Source of the DNA: Pseudoxanthomonas sp. 3HH-4
GTDB taxonomy: Bacteria; Pseudomonadota; Gammaproteobacteria; Xanthomonadales; Xanthomonadaceae
Direction: 5' to 3'
Assembly (NCBI RefSeq): GCF_006716465.1
Contig: NZ_VFPB01000001.1
Coordinates: 592,983 to 656,982 of the forward strand
Length of the DNA: 64,000 bases
Part shown: piece by piece, positions 1-8,733 of the stretch
Layout: each line of letters opens with the position of its first letter
Position numbering within the stretch: position 1 is the first letter of the stretch
Program-made: the position numbers and the translations under genes
Notes under the pieces: model-generated
Seen by the model: only the letters and a program-made list of their open reading frames with translations
Databases searched by the model: none
Told to the model about the DNA's origin: nothing

Positions 1-819
1 GCACGCGCGACCGTGATACGGACCCCGCATACGTCAGCGCGTCCGTTCCGCCCGGACCAGGACCAGCAGCGCCCGCCGCCGGCGCTGCGCAGGACTGCGT
101 CACCGGCCACGGCCTCCGTGCGGGTCTACGCGGACCAAGGCGTCCCGCTCGTGTTGTACGGCCGCGATGGACGCCTGCTTCTGCTGGAAGATGCGGCAGG
201 GCGCGCCGTGCCGGTACGGCCGCCACCCGGCACGGGAGAAGGCGTGGCGCGCAACAAAGCACCGGGTCCCTTCGACCGTCGTAATCCGGTTGATTACCGG
301 GAGACACGGTTCGACAAGGCCTGGCTCGGGAAAGGCACCGCCGGAGACAGCCTGCTGGAGAACGCGCACGGAACCGTCACCGGCACGGTGGTCATTCCGT
401 TGGGGACGCGCGACCAGCCCGCACGCGCGCGCCCACCGCCGGAGGTCCGCTTCAATCCCGCATACCACGAGCGAGTGGCGGATCTCGGCAGCGAAGCAAC
501 AGGGGACGCCTACAAGGCGGCACCCATCGCGTCCGAGCCGGCTCCTGGCCTGGAAGGGGCCGCCAGCCGCGCGATCAGGGAGCAATTGGCGGCGCTCGGT
601 GCGGATTTTCCGCATTGCCGGAAGTCGCTGTATGCAGAACTGCTGCGGCCCATCCAGCAGCACCTGTCGCAGTTGGAGCGCGTGGAGCATGCATTCGCGA
701 ACGGAGCCGATCCGACACGCGCGGAACACCTGCTGCCACGGGAGGCCGACATGGCTTACAACCTGGCGCGCCGCGCCGCTTGGCATGCGCGCGCGACGTT
801 GTCGTCATGCCCGCGCTGA
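1..819 (+). CDS. Hypothetical protein, 5' end outside or at the window edge
   Basis: The frame is open from the left edge of the window. The first possible in-window start is GTG at 13 (268 aa), but the real start may lie upstream, so I treat the gene as 5'-partial. Codons have the strong third-position GC of neighbouring genes, which supports coding. I recognise no family. The N-terminal half is basic and proline-rich. It contains a VRVYADQGVPLVLYGRDGRL stretch that reads like a small beta-hairpin segment. The C-terminal half is alpha-helical in character and holds two cysteines. No signal peptide or membrane segment is visible. It converges on the deacetylase gene, whose end lies 38 bases away. 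Function unknown. Confidence 0.5.
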   Translation, partial: ARATVIRTPHTSARPFRPDQDQQRPPPALRRTASPATASVRVYADQGVPLVLYGRDGRLLLLEDAAGRAVPVRPPPGTGEGVARNKAPGPFDRRNPVDYRETRFDKAWLGKGTAGDSLLENAHGTVTGTVVIPLGTRDQPARARPPPEVRFNPAYHERVADLGSEATGDAYKAAPIASEPAPGLEGAASRAIREQLAALGADFPHCRKSLYAELLRPIQQHLSQLERVEHAFANGADPTRAEHLLPREADMAYNLARRAAWHARATLSSCPR

Positions 820-857
820 ACGGGATGCCTCGTCGAGCGTTTATCGCAGGCGGAAGT

Positions 858-1694
858 TCAGGGCGTGGCGGCGCGCGTGCTGCCGGATCGCGACGCATGC
901 GCAGGCGATGGGCGTTCCGATGCGACGTGACGCATGATGTCGATGAAGGGCGCCACCCAGTACACGTCCGGATGGGCAGCCAGGTGCCGCAGCAAAGCTT
1001 CGTGTGCGTCGTTGGAGACGGCGAGGTGGTCGCCGCCGATGCCATGGAAGGTGAAGTTGACCATCGTGCCCCGTCGTGCCGCCTCTTCGACGCGTGCGAT
1101 CAGCGCTTCGCCGGTCACCTCGACAGGAACGTCGACCGGCACTGCCATCGGATCGAGTGTCGCCATGTCCGCGACCACGCCGCCCTGTCCCAGCTTGATC
1201 GCCACGAATGCCGATGCGACGGCGTCGACATAGTTTCCGTCGCGCGCCTCCGTATCGCCGCAAGGCACGGTCATGGTCCGTTCGTGCCTGCCATCCAGTG
1301 CGGTCAGCATGACATTCGCCAGCAGCACCTGGTCGCGCATCTGCGCCACGGTGACGCTGTCTAGATCGCGGTGTGCCTCCACCCAGTCGCGATCGGGCCT
1401 GGAGCCCGAGCATTGGTGGAACAGGCTGTGGTTTCCCAGCTCGTGGCCGTTGCGTGCGGCGGACACCCATTCCTGCTGCCGCGTGCGCAGCGTGTCGGAG
1501 GACAGCGTCAGGTAGAAAGTGCCCTTCAGACCGTGGCGATCGAGTGCGGGGATCGCATTGTCCAGTTGCGACGGAACCGCGTCGTCGTAGGACAGGCTCA
1601 CGGCGGCACGACGTCCGTCGGGCCACGCGAAAGCATCTGCGGCGGAGGTGGGTGCGCCCGGCAGCAGCAGCAACAGGACAAGCAACGGACGCAT
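858..1694 (-). CDS. Secreted polysaccharide deacetylase (NodB/CE4-like)
   Basis: A 278-aa protein with a signal peptide (about residues 1-18) and a NodB-type fold. The metal-binding pieces of the family are visible: Asp37-Asp38 in LSYDD (motif 1) and His84/His89 in NGHELGNH (motif 2, HxxxxH). The end of the domain carries NFTFHGIGG. CE4 enzymes remove acetyl groups from chitin, peptidoglycan, xylan or other N/O-acetylated glycans; the substrate here cannot be read from sequence. It starts 24 bases after the GH30 gene on the same strand, so the two form an operon and probably act on the same glycan outside the cytoplasm. The start has a GGGGAG Shine-Dalgarno sequence. Confidence 0.85.
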   Translation of the reverse strand: MRPLLVLLLLLPGAPTSAADAFAWPDGRRAAVSLSYDDAVPSQLDNAIPALDRHGLKGTFYLTLSSDTLRTRQQEWVSAARNGHELGNHSLFHQCSGSRPDRDWVEAHRDLDSVTVAQMRDQVLLANVMLTALDGRHERTMTVPCGDTEARDGNYVDAVASAFVAIKLGQGGVVADMATLDPMAVPVDVPVEVTGEALIARVEEAARRGTMVNFTFHGIGGDHLAVSNDAHEALLRHLAAHPDVYWVAPFIDIMRHVASERPSPAHASRSGSTRAATP

Positions 1695-1718
1695 GGCGGA
1701 CTCCCCTCAGCCGTGTGG

Positions 1719-3185
1719 TCAGTTCACCAGGGTCTGGATCGCGCGCGCCGGGATGGTGACCACGGCCGAGTCCTGGCCTACATAGAAGTTGTAGGCGATC
1801 TCCTTGTCGGTCGGATTCATCACGACCGTGGCCAAGCGTCCGTCGGGATTGGCGAAGGACGTCGCCAGCAGGGTGCTGCGGCTGGTGGCGGTACTGACGC
1901 GACGTGCTTCGGGACGGATGAACTTCGAGAAGTGTCCGATGTAATAGTAGCTGGGCGTGTAGATCAGCTCGCCGGTACGTGTATCGGCGTGGAGCGGCGC
2001 GAAGCAGTAGTTGCCCACGTGGTTCGGGCCCCCCTTTTCGTCCAGCAGCATGTTCCAGTCGGTCCAGCCGACCGCACCGTTGTTGAGATCGTGGATCATC
2101 GAGGTCCCGTAGCGTTCGGCATTCGGCCAATGCTGGTAGCGCGCCGGGTCGAACTTCTCGACCGCTGCCTCGGTCAGCAGCACCGGCTTGTCGGGAAACG
2201 CCTGCGTCACCGCTGCCACGTTGCGGTACATCGCGTCGAAGCCCGCCCACGTCTCGTACCAGTGGAAGCCGAGGCCCCATGCATACTTCGCCGCCTCCGG
2301 GTCGCCGAGGATTACCTGGGCGCGGTACAGCATCATGTCGCGGTTGTGGTCCCACACGATGATCTTCTTGTCGGCGTAACCGGCCGCGTGCATGGTCGGG
2401 CCGAGGTGCAGCTTGAGGAAATCCCGCTCTTCCTCGGCCGTGTATAGCATCGATTCCCAAGTTTGCGTGGCCATCGGCTCGTTCTGCACGGTGATGCCCC
2501 AGATCGGCACCCCTTCCTTCTCGTAGGCCTGGATGAATCTGACGAAATAGTTCGCCCACGCCTGCCGGTACTCGGGCAGCAGCGCGCCGCCACGCAGCAT
2601 GTGGTTGTTCGTCTTCATGAAGGCGGGCGCGCTCCACGGGCTGGCGAACAAGGGCAGCTTGCCGCCCGAGGCCGCGATGGCCTGCTTGATCATCGGCAGG
2701 CGAGCCTTGCGGTCATGATCGATCGAGAACGTCTCCAGCGCCTTGTCGCCTTCCTCGATGTAGGTGTAACTGGCCGAGCTGAAATCGGAGCTGTGGATGG
2801 TGGTGCGTGCCAACGAGTAGCCGATGCCTTCCCGCTTGTCGTAGTACGCACGCATGAACTCGGCCTGTTTCGCAGGCGGGAGCGCGGCATAGACCTCGGC
2901 GGTCGAGTCGGTGATGGCGCCGCCAATGCCCAGCAATGACTGGAACTGCACGGCGGGGTCCACGAAGACCGACGTCTCGACTTCCGTCAGCGTGTGCCCC
3001 GGCTTGAGCACGACGGTGCCTGTTTCGCTGAGGCGCTGGGGGGAGCCCTGCGCGGTCGTGTAGATGGTCACCGTGGAGGCGAGTCGCATCGAGGTCTCCC
3101 GGGGTCCGGTGGCACCTGCGTCCGTCATTCCGGCGGCCAGGGCCACGCCAAGCGTAACGGCGGAGAACAAACGGGTGGAATGCAT
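1719..3185 (-). CDS. Secreted GH30 family glycoside hydrolase
   Basis: A 488-aa exported glycosidase with a signal peptide of about 25 residues. Family GH30 landmarks occur in order: GIGGAITDS near 87-94, SPWSAPAFMKT near 182-192, acid/base Glu236 in VQNEP, and nucleophile Glu339 in LLTEA. The roughly 103-residue spacing between the two glutamates matches human glucocerebrosidase. GH30 members cleave beta-glucosides, glucosylceramide, beta-1,6-glucan or xylan; layout and motifs look most like subfamily 1 (glucosylceramidase/beta-glucosidase). It is the first gene of a leftward pair with the deacetylase. A LacI-type palindrome overlaps the candidate -10 of its promoter, predicting induction by a sugar. 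Exact substrate is unknown. Confidence 0.9.
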   Translation of the reverse strand: MHSTRLFSAVTLGVALAAGMTDAGATGPRETSMRLASTVTIYTTAQGSPQRLSETGTVVLKPGHTLTEVETSVFVDPAVQFQSLLGIGGAITDSTAEVYAALPPAKQAEFMRAYYDKREGIGYSLARTTIHSSDFSSASYTYIEEGDKALETFSIDHDRKARLPMIKQAIAASGGKLPLFASPWSAPAFMKTNNHMLRGGALLPEYRQAWANYFVRFIQAYEKEGVPIWGITVQNEPMATQTWESMLYTAEEERDFLKLHLGPTMHAAGYADKKIIVWDHNRDMMLYRAQVILGDPEAAKYAWGLGFHWYETWAGFDAMYRNVAAVTQAFPDKPVLLTEAAVEKFDPARYQHWPNAERYGTSMIHDLNNGAVGWTDWNMLLDEKGGPNHVGNYCFAPLHADTRTGELIYTPSYYYIGHFSKFIRPEARRVSTATSRSTLLATSFANPDGRLATVVMNPTDKEIAYNFYVGQDSAVVTIPARAIQTLVN

Positions 3186-3248
3186 GCTGGCGCCTCTTGT
3201 GGAAGTGTGCAGCCGGGCGCAGCGTGGAGCGCGTCGGATGCGCGGTAG

Positions 3249-3264
3249 TTGACAGCGCTGTCAT
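3249..3264. promoter_or_regulatory. LacI-type operator palindrome 1
   Basis: TTGACAGCGCTGTCAT contains a perfect 14-bp palindrome (TGACAGC/GCTGTCA, 3250-3263) with the central CG typical of LacI-family operators. It matches the second site at 4805-4820 (TTGACAACGCTGTCAA) in 14 of 16 positions. It covers the -10 and expected start point of the leftward GH30 promoter. It probably binds the adjacent LacI-family protein. Confidence 0.75.
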
Positions 3265-3288
3265 AGCGTTGCTACACCTTGCTGTCAA
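3260..3288 (-). promoter_or_regulatory. Candidate sigma-70 promoter of the GH30-deacetylase operon
   Basis: Read on the minus strand: TTGACA (3288-3283), a 17-base spacer, then TATGAC (3265-3260). This is close to consensus and about 70 bases before the GH30 start. The operator at 3249-3264 overlaps the -10 and start point, the usual geometry for repression. Confidence 0.6.
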
Positions 3289-3550
3289 CCGATTGCGCGC
3301 CGGGTGGCGGAAAACGGGACGCATGCAGCGTCCATCGCGCGCGCGCACCGGATGTGTGTTGCCGTGCAGCAAGAGTTTGCGCGTGGTCACGGGTATCAGC
3401 TGGGTTCCATCGTTGCTGTTCGCGGCAGCTCGTACTGGCCGCGTGTCGCACCGATCACGGGACGGGTCGTGCGGTATCCAAGCAGCGGGCATCGCTGTCA
3501 GAATCCGGCGTCGTGCCGGGAGGGTGGACGAGTGGAGCAGGAGCATCCCA

Positions 3551-4561
3551 ATGCGTAGTCGGATCGAAGACGTGGCTGCGGCTGCAGGCGTGTCCATGAA
3601 GACCGTGTCGCGCGTGCTCAACAACGAGCCGAACGTCCGTGAAGAAATGCGCCAGCGGGTCATGAAGGCCGTCGACCAGCTGCAATACCGTCCCAATCTG
3701 TCGGCACGCAGCCTGGCCGGGCAGCGCTCGTATGTCATTGCGCTGGTCTACAACAACCCGTCGCGCAACTACCTGATGGAGATCCAGAGCGGCATGCTGG
3801 ATGCCTGTCGCGACAACCACTACAACCTGGTGCTGGCGCCCGTCGGTGCGCCGAAACAGCGCAAGGCCGACGATCTGAAAGTGGTTTTCGAGCACTTCGC
3901 GCCTGACGGCGTGGTGTTGATTCCTCCGCTGACGGACGACCCGGTGGTGCTGGAGTTCCTGGAACAGCAGGAAGTGCCGTTCGCCTGCATCGCGCCGAAG
4001 CATCCCGATCATCGCATCGGGGTGATGATGGACGAGACGGCTGCCGTGCTCGAACTTATCGCCGGACTCGTGGCGCAAGGCCATCGCCGCATCGGCCACA
4101 TCAAGGGTCCGCCGGCGCATGGCGCGTGCCAGTGGCGGTTCAAGGGCTACAAGGACGCATTGCGTGCGTCAGGGCTGGAGTACGACGCAGAGCTGGTGGT
4201 GCAGGGCGCCTTCTCGTTCGAGTCCGGCATCGAGGCCGGCAACCGGCTGCTCGACCTGCACCGGCCGCCGACCGCCATCTTCGCGGCCAACGACGACATG
4301 GCGGCCGGCGTCATCCGCGCGGCGTGCGAGCGCGGGCTGGCGGTGCCGCGCGACATTTCGGTGTGCGGCTTCGATGACACGCCCATCGCGCGCCACATCT
4401 ATCCTGCGCTGACGACCGTGCGGCAGCCCACGTCAGAAATGGGCAGGCTGGCCACGTTGCAACTGCTGGCGCGCATCCGCTCGACGGAAGCGGGGAGCAT
4501 GGTGCACGTCGAACACGAAGTGCTGTTCCGCGAATCGACACAGCCACCCGCGCGGCGCTGA
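3551..4561 (+). CDS. LacI-family transcriptional regulator
   Basis: A 336-aa regulator. The N-terminal helix-turn-helix and hinge are clear ([20 protein letters not shown] near 4-23, then [12 protein letters not shown]). A periplasmic-binding-protein-like effector domain follows to the C-terminus ([35 protein letters not shown] split across about 245-285). It is a cytoplasmic, dimeric, sugar-responsive DNA-binding protein, usually a repressor. ATG at 3551 was chosen because CAGGAG lies 7 bases upstream and it begins the HTH without extra sequence. It sits between the GH30 operon and the TonB receptor, both of which carry the same operator. It most likely senses a sugar released by the GH30 enzyme. 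Confidence 0.93.
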   Translation: MRSRIEDVAAAAGVSMKTVSRVLNNEPNVREEMRQRVMKAVDQLQYRPNLSARSLAGQRSYVIALVYNNPSRNYLMEIQSGMLDACRDNHYNLVLAPVGAPKQRKADDLKVVFEHFAPDGVVLIPPLTDDPVVLEFLEQQEVPFACIAPKHPDHRIGVMMDETAAVLELIAGLVAQGHRRIGHIKGPPAHGACQWRFKGYKDALRASGLEYDAELVVQGAFSFESGIEAGNRLLDLHRPPTAIFAANDDMAAGVIRAACERGLAVPRDISVCGFDDTPIARHIYPALTTVRQPTSEMGRLATLQLLARIRSTEAGSMVHVEHEVLFRESTQPPARR

Positions 4562-4913
4562 AGCAGTCGCATTCCTCACTTGCATCGGTCCTGGATCCCG
4601 GCGGCGCCAAGCGCGGCCGGGAGGGTGGAAGTCGTGCGCGCATTCCATACCAATAGAGAACCTTCAGTGTGGTTGCGCGGGAATTATTTTCATTTTCCTT
4701 GCAGCACCACGCGGGAAAGAAAACGGTTTCAGCTGCGACGCAACATGAAGAATAGTGCTTGAAATAAGCCATTTTCTTGCAATCATGAGTCGAATCACAG
4801 AAAGTTGACAACGCTGTCAATCGCGCGTCCAATTCGGCCCAATGTGAAAGGGGACAGAGGCCTCGGGCACACACACCAACGCCATTCGTGAATTTCCGGA
4901 GAGGGGAAAGTCC
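4562..4913. other. Regulatory gap before the TonB-dependent receptor
   Basis: The 352 bases between the regulator and the receptor are clearly more AT-rich than their surroundings from about 4680 to 4810. The gap holds the second LacI-type operator, a candidate promoter and, just before the receptor, a GGAG ribosome-binding site. No gene is supported here. Confidence 0.6.
4805..4820. promoter_or_regulatory. LacI-type operator palindrome 2
   Basis: TTGACAACGCTGTCAA has perfect TTGACA/TGTCAA arms around ACGC. The left arm is also a consensus -35 hexamer; TCCAAT at 4828-4833 lies 17 bases further on and can serve as the -10. Bound repressor would therefore cover the -35 of the receptor promoter, about 75 bases before its start codon. 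Confidence 0.7.
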
Positions 4914-7901
4914 ATGAAGCAAGTGCAATCCGTTCCAAGGAAGCGGGTGCTTACATCCGCATTGTTGCTCGCACTCGCAGGACCCGCATGGGCCCAGCAG
5001 GTCGAGCCCCAGGGCAATGCCGATCCGGCGCCCGCGAGCGCCAGCGAGGTTGATCCCGCTACGCTGGATACCGTCGTGGTCAAGGGCATCCGCGCGAGCC
5101 TGGAGTCGTCGATGAACCTCAAGCGCGATGCGCAGGGTGTCGTCGATGGCATCGTCGCCGAGGACATCGGCAAGTTCCCGGATACCAACCTGGCCGAATC
5201 GCTCCAGCGCATCAGCGGCGTGTCGATCGATCGCACACCCAGCGGTGAAGGTTCGAAGGTCACCGTGCGCGGCATGGGCCCGGACTACAACCTGGTGCTG
5301 CTCAACGGTCGCCAGATGCCTGCGTCCAACCTGGGCAGCGGTGGTGCGGGCTCGTCCACCTCGCGCTCGTTCGACTTCGCCAACCTGGCCAGCGAATCGG
5401 TGTCCGAGATCCGCGTCTTCAAGACCGGTCGCGCCGACAATCCGACCGGCGGCATCGGCGCCACCATCGACGTGCGGACGGCGCGCCCGCTGCAGGCCGA
5501 GCCGGTCGCGACGTTCGGGTTGAAGGCGGTCAACGACAGCTCCAATGGCAACCTGCCCAAGACCATGCAGGGCAGCGATTTCACGGGCGAGATGTCGGGC
5601 ATCTTCAGCCAGACCTATGCCGATGGCCGTTTCGGTATCGCGCTCAGCGGCAGCTACCAGGAGCGTGATTCCGGTTTCAACCAGGCGTCGGTGGCCGATG
5701 GCTGGCTGACGTTCTACGGCGACAACTCGAACAGCTGGCAGCGCCTGCCGCTGCCGGGCGAAACGTACTATGACCGCATCGACAACCGTCCGGGCCTGGA
5801 CGATGTCTATGCGCGTCCACAGAACACCGGTTACAGCGTCAATGGCGTGCAGCGCCAGCGCACCAATGGCCAGGTGACGCTGCAGTGGGCGCCGACCGAC
5901 AACGTGACGACCACGCTGGACTACAACTACATCGAGAACAAGGTTCAGCAGCAGCGCAGCGAGCTGTCGGTGTGGTTCAACTACGGCCCGGGCGACAGTT
6001 CATGGACCGATGGCCCGGTTGCGGCGCCGATCATCTATTCCGAAGACATGACCAACGCCGACCTTTCGATGGGCGGCATGCAGCTGGCGACCAAGACCAC
6101 CGGTGATTCGCTGGGCTTCAACGTCGAGTGGGAAGTCACCGACAATCTCAATCTCGAGTTCGATTACCACAATTCCACCTCCGAATCGAAGCCGGACAGT
6201 CCGCTCGGGTCGGCCGGCGTGCTCGGCGTGGCTGCGTATGTGCGTGGTACCACCACCGTCGATTACAGCGGCGAGATTCCGATCGTCAACGTCCAACTGC
6301 CGCCCGGCCAGACCGAGGTGCTCGCATCGCAGGCGCTGGTGACCGGTTCGGTCTTCCAGAACAGCTACAACAAGTCCGAGGTCGAACAGCTGCAGGCCAA
6401 GGGCCGCTTCGAGTTCGGTGACTACTCTGGGCTGGACTTCGGTGTGTCGGCCATCGATGTACAGAACCGCTCCGCGTCGTCCGTGATGCAGCGCGATACC
6501 TGGGGTGGCGTCGGCACGCCGGCGGACTATGACGACAGCATCTGGTACGTCGACCACATGTCGCGTTACTTCGAGGCCTTCGGCAACCACAACAACCCGA
6601 ACTGGACCGACGCGTTCCTGGTGTTCGACTTCGAGCGCCTGCGCCAGGCCGCGATCGACGAATCAGGCTGTGCTAGCTGCTACCAGATGCCGACCGAGTT
6701 CACCGACGACATGCGTACGTCGGAGAAGTCGAAGAGCGCCTATGTGCAGTGGACGACGATGTTCGATTGGTCCATGCCGCTGCACGTGGCCCTGGGTGTC
6801 CGTTACGAGAAGACGGAAGTCGTTTCCACGGCGCTCGAACGTGTCGGCGAAACCATCAGCTGGGTGGCGGCGAACGAGCTGTACGTGAACTACGCGGCCG
6901 AGCAGACGTTTGGCCGGCGCGAGGGCGACTACGATTATTTCCTGCCGAACCTGGACCTGAAGCTGGATATCAGCGACAGCATGGTGCTGCGCGGCAGCTA
7001 CAGCCAGACCATCGGTCGTCCCGGCTGGGGCGCCATCCGTGGCGGCCAGCAACTGGCGAATGTCGTCCGTATCACCGGCGGCGACGGCAGTCGCGGCGAC
7101 CCGTCGCTGGAGCCCCTGCTTTCGGACAACTTCGATCTGTCGTTCGAGTGGTACTACAGCCCCGGCAGCTACTTCTCGGTTGGCTACTTCCGCAAGGACA
7201 TCAAGAACTTCATCAGCGACACCATCGTGCGCGAAGAGCCGTTCGCCCTGCATACCCCGGTGGGCGGCACCTACTGGAACAATGCGCTCGCAGCAGGCTG
7301 CCTGGCGACGGACGGCGACTGCATCCGCAATTACATCTTCGCCAACCATGCCGGGGATCCGGGTGTCGATGCGGTCGCCGGTACGATCACGGGCCAACCG
7401 GGCGACCCGATCGCCGGGTTCAACATCACTGTTCCGGCCAACCAGCGGTCGGATACGCTCGATGGCTTCGAGATCAATGTCCAGCACCTGTTCGGCGACA
7501 GCGGTTTCGGTATTGCGGCCAACTACACCAAGGTCGATTCGGGGTTGACGTTCGACGACACTGACCTGGGTGACCAGTACCCGCTGGTGGGCCTGAGCGA
7601 TTCGGCCAACGTGGTGGCGTTCTACGACAAGGGGCCGTGGCAGGTCCGCGCGGCGTACAACTGGCGCGATGAGTTCTTCAACGGCGTCGGCGGGCAGGGC
7701 AACAACCCCAACTACGTCGAGGAGTACGGCCAGTTCGACATGAACGTGAGCTACCAGGTGACGCCACAGCTGACGATCAGCCTGGAAGGCATCAACCTCA
7801 CGGACGAGACGATGCGCACCCACGCTCGTCACGAGAACATGGTGCGGTTCGCCACCCAGACCGGCCCCCGCTACATGTTCGGCCTGCGGTACAAGTTCTG
7901 A
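4914..7901 (+). CDS. TonB-dependent outer-membrane receptor (Xanthomonas/Caulobacter type)
   Basis: A 995-aa receptor with a cleavable signal (about 1-27, ending PAWAQ). The plug begins with VVVKGIRASLESSMNLKR and VAEDIGKFPDTNLAESLQRI, a phrase typical of the large Caulobacter/Xanthomonas receptor subfamily (TIGR01782-like) tied to oligosaccharide uptake. A beta-barrel follows and ends with an aromatic terminus (FGLRYKF). It imports its ligand across the outer membrane using TonB-ExbBD energy. A GGAG site lies upstream of ATG 4914. A LacI operator overlaps its promoter and the GH30/deacetylase operon is next door. Together these point to import of a glycan fragment rather than a siderophore. 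Confidence 0.93.
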   Translation: MKQVQSVPRKRVLTSALLLALAGPAWAQQVEPQGNADPAPASASEVDPATLDTVVVKGIRASLESSMNLKRDAQGVVDGIVAEDIGKFPDTNLAESLQRISGVSIDRTPSGEGSKVTVRGMGPDYNLVLLNGRQMPASNLGSGGAGSSTSRSFDFANLASESVSEIRVFKTGRADNPTGGIGATIDVRTARPLQAEPVATFGLKAVNDSSNGNLPKTMQGSDFTGEMSGIFSQTYADGRFGIALSGSYQERDSGFNQASVADGWLTFYGDNSNSWQRLPLPGETYYDRIDNRPGLDDVYARPQNTGYSVNGVQRQRTNGQVTLQWAPTDNVTTTLDYNYIENKVQQQRSELSVWFNYGPGDSSWTDGPVAAPIIYSEDMTNADLSMGGMQLATKTTGDSLGFNVEWEVTDNLNLEFDYHNSTSESKPDSPLGSAGVLGVAAYVRGTTTVDYSGEIPIVNVQLPPGQTEVLASQALVTGSVFQNSYNKSEVEQLQAKGRFEFGDYSGLDFGVSAIDVQNRSASSVMQRDTWGGVGTPADYDDSIWYVDHMSRYFEAFGNHNNPNWTDAFLVFDFERLRQAAIDESGCASCYQMPTEFTDDMRTSEKSKSAYVQWTTMFDWSMPLHVALGVRYEKTEVVSTALERVGETISWVAANELYVNYAAEQTFGRREGDYDYFLPNLDLKLDISDSMVLRGSYSQTIGRPGWGAIRGGQQLANVVRITGGDGSRGDPSLEPLLSDNFDLSFEWYYSPGSYFSVGYFRKDIKNFISDTIVREEPFALHTPVGGTYWNNALAAGCLATDGDCIRNYIFANHAGDPGVDAVAGTITGQPGDPIAGFNITVPANQRSDTLDGFEINVQHLFGDSGFGIAANYTKVDSGLTFDDTDLGDQYPLVGLSDSANVVAFYDKGPWQVRAAYNWRDEFFNGVGGQGNNPNYVEEYGQFDMNVSYQVTPQLTISLEGINLTDETMRTHARHENMVRFATQTGPRYMFGLRYKF

Positions 7902-7921
7902 CCGCAGCGGTGCGATCCAGG

Positions 7922-7961
7922 GACGGAGTCGTCGGCAGGTCCGGCGGCTCCGTCTTTCTTT
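7922..7961 (+). terminator. Rho-independent terminator after the receptor gene
   Basis: GACGGAG (7922-7928) pairs with CTCCGTC (7948-7954) across a GC-rich loop and is followed by TTTCTTT. It ends receptor transcription, so the SapC genes would need read-through or their own start. Confidence 0.6.
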
Positions 7962-8025
7962 GCCCCATGTGATCGGGCACGATGCCACGGGTTGCGCTGT
8001 TCCGCCCGGTAGCCTGCGAGAGCCG

Positions 8026-8733
8026 ATGAGCCAGCACGTCCTGTTGAACAATGTCGAGCACCGGACGCTCCGCGTGCGGGCCGGTCATGGCGCCGCACTC
8101 GGCGATGCCGTGATGCGGGCACTGACATTCCCTGCCGAGTTCCGCGAGCTGCAGGCGCACTACCCGATCGTGTTCGCGCGCGACGGCGAAGGGCGCTTCG
8201 TTCCGCTGGCGCTGTTCGGCCTGCAGGAGGGCGAGAACCTGTTCCTCGAAGGGGAGCGCTGGGACGCCACGTATGTCCCGCTGTCCGTCAGGCGGCAGCC
8301 CTTCCTGGTCGGGATATCCGGCGAAGAGCGGCTGCTGCATGTCGATCTCGGTCATCCGCGTGTCCGCGAGGGGGGTGGCGAGGCGCTGTTCCATGACCAT
8401 GGCGGTGCCACGGAGTTCCTGGAGCGCGTGAAGTCCGTGCTGCTGGCGCTGCATGATGGCGTTGTCGCCACGCCCGCCTTCATCGAGGCCTTGCTGGAGC
8501 ACGATCTGCTGGAATCGTTCGTGCTCGACGTAAAGCTGGATGACGGCTCGCACAATCGGCTCGCGGGCTTCCATACCATCGACGAGGCACGGCTGCAGGC
8601 ATTGTCGGGAGATGCACTGGAGCGACTGGCGCGCGATGGCCATCTGTTGCCCGTCTACATGGTGCTGGCATCGATGTCGCGCTTCCGCGATCTGATCGAA
8701 CGGACCAACCAACGCCGTGCTGCCGGTCGCTGA
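8026..8733 (+). CDS. SapC-family protein
   Basis: A 235-aa protein matching the SapC family by its beginning (LNNVEHRTLRV) and by FPAEFRELQAHYPIVFAR. The same family feature set includes the FLEGERWDATYVPLSVRRQPF region and the C-terminal MVLASMSRFRDLIERTN. There is no signal peptide or membrane segment, so it should be cytoplasmic. The family name comes from a Campylobacter surface-layer locus, but its biochemical role is not established. It overlaps the start of the cupin gene by 17 bases, which implies translational coupling. In Xanthomonadaceae and Caulobacter, SapC genes recur beside TonB receptors and flavin halogenases. Confidence 0.85.
   Translation: MSQHVLLNNVEHRTLRVRAGHGAALGDAVMRALTFPAEFRELQAHYPIVFARDGEGRFVPLALFGLQEGENLFLEGERWDATYVPLSVRRQPFLVGISGEERLLHVDLGHPRVREGGGEALFHDHGGATEFLERVKSVLLALHDGVVATPAFIEALLEHDLLESFVLDVKLDDGSHNRLAGFHTIDEARLQALSGDALERLARDGHLLPVYMVLASMSRFRDLIERTNQRRAAGR

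Larger units (their letters stand above)
3186..3550. other. Divergent regulatory region, GH30 / lacI-family gene
   Basis: This 365-base gap separates the leftward GH30 operon from the rightward regulator gene. It holds a leftward promoter and a 16-bp operator (both listed separately). A further right half-site, GCTGTCAA, lies at 3281-3288 and forms the -35 of the leftward promoter. I see no convincing rightward promoter and no small gene. Confidence 0.6.

Noticed and set aside
3197-3550. N-terminal extension of the LacI-family gene upstream of 3551
   Set aside because: The frame stays open upstream, but ATG 3551 has a ribosome-binding site and starts the HTH domain; the extension would run through the operator.
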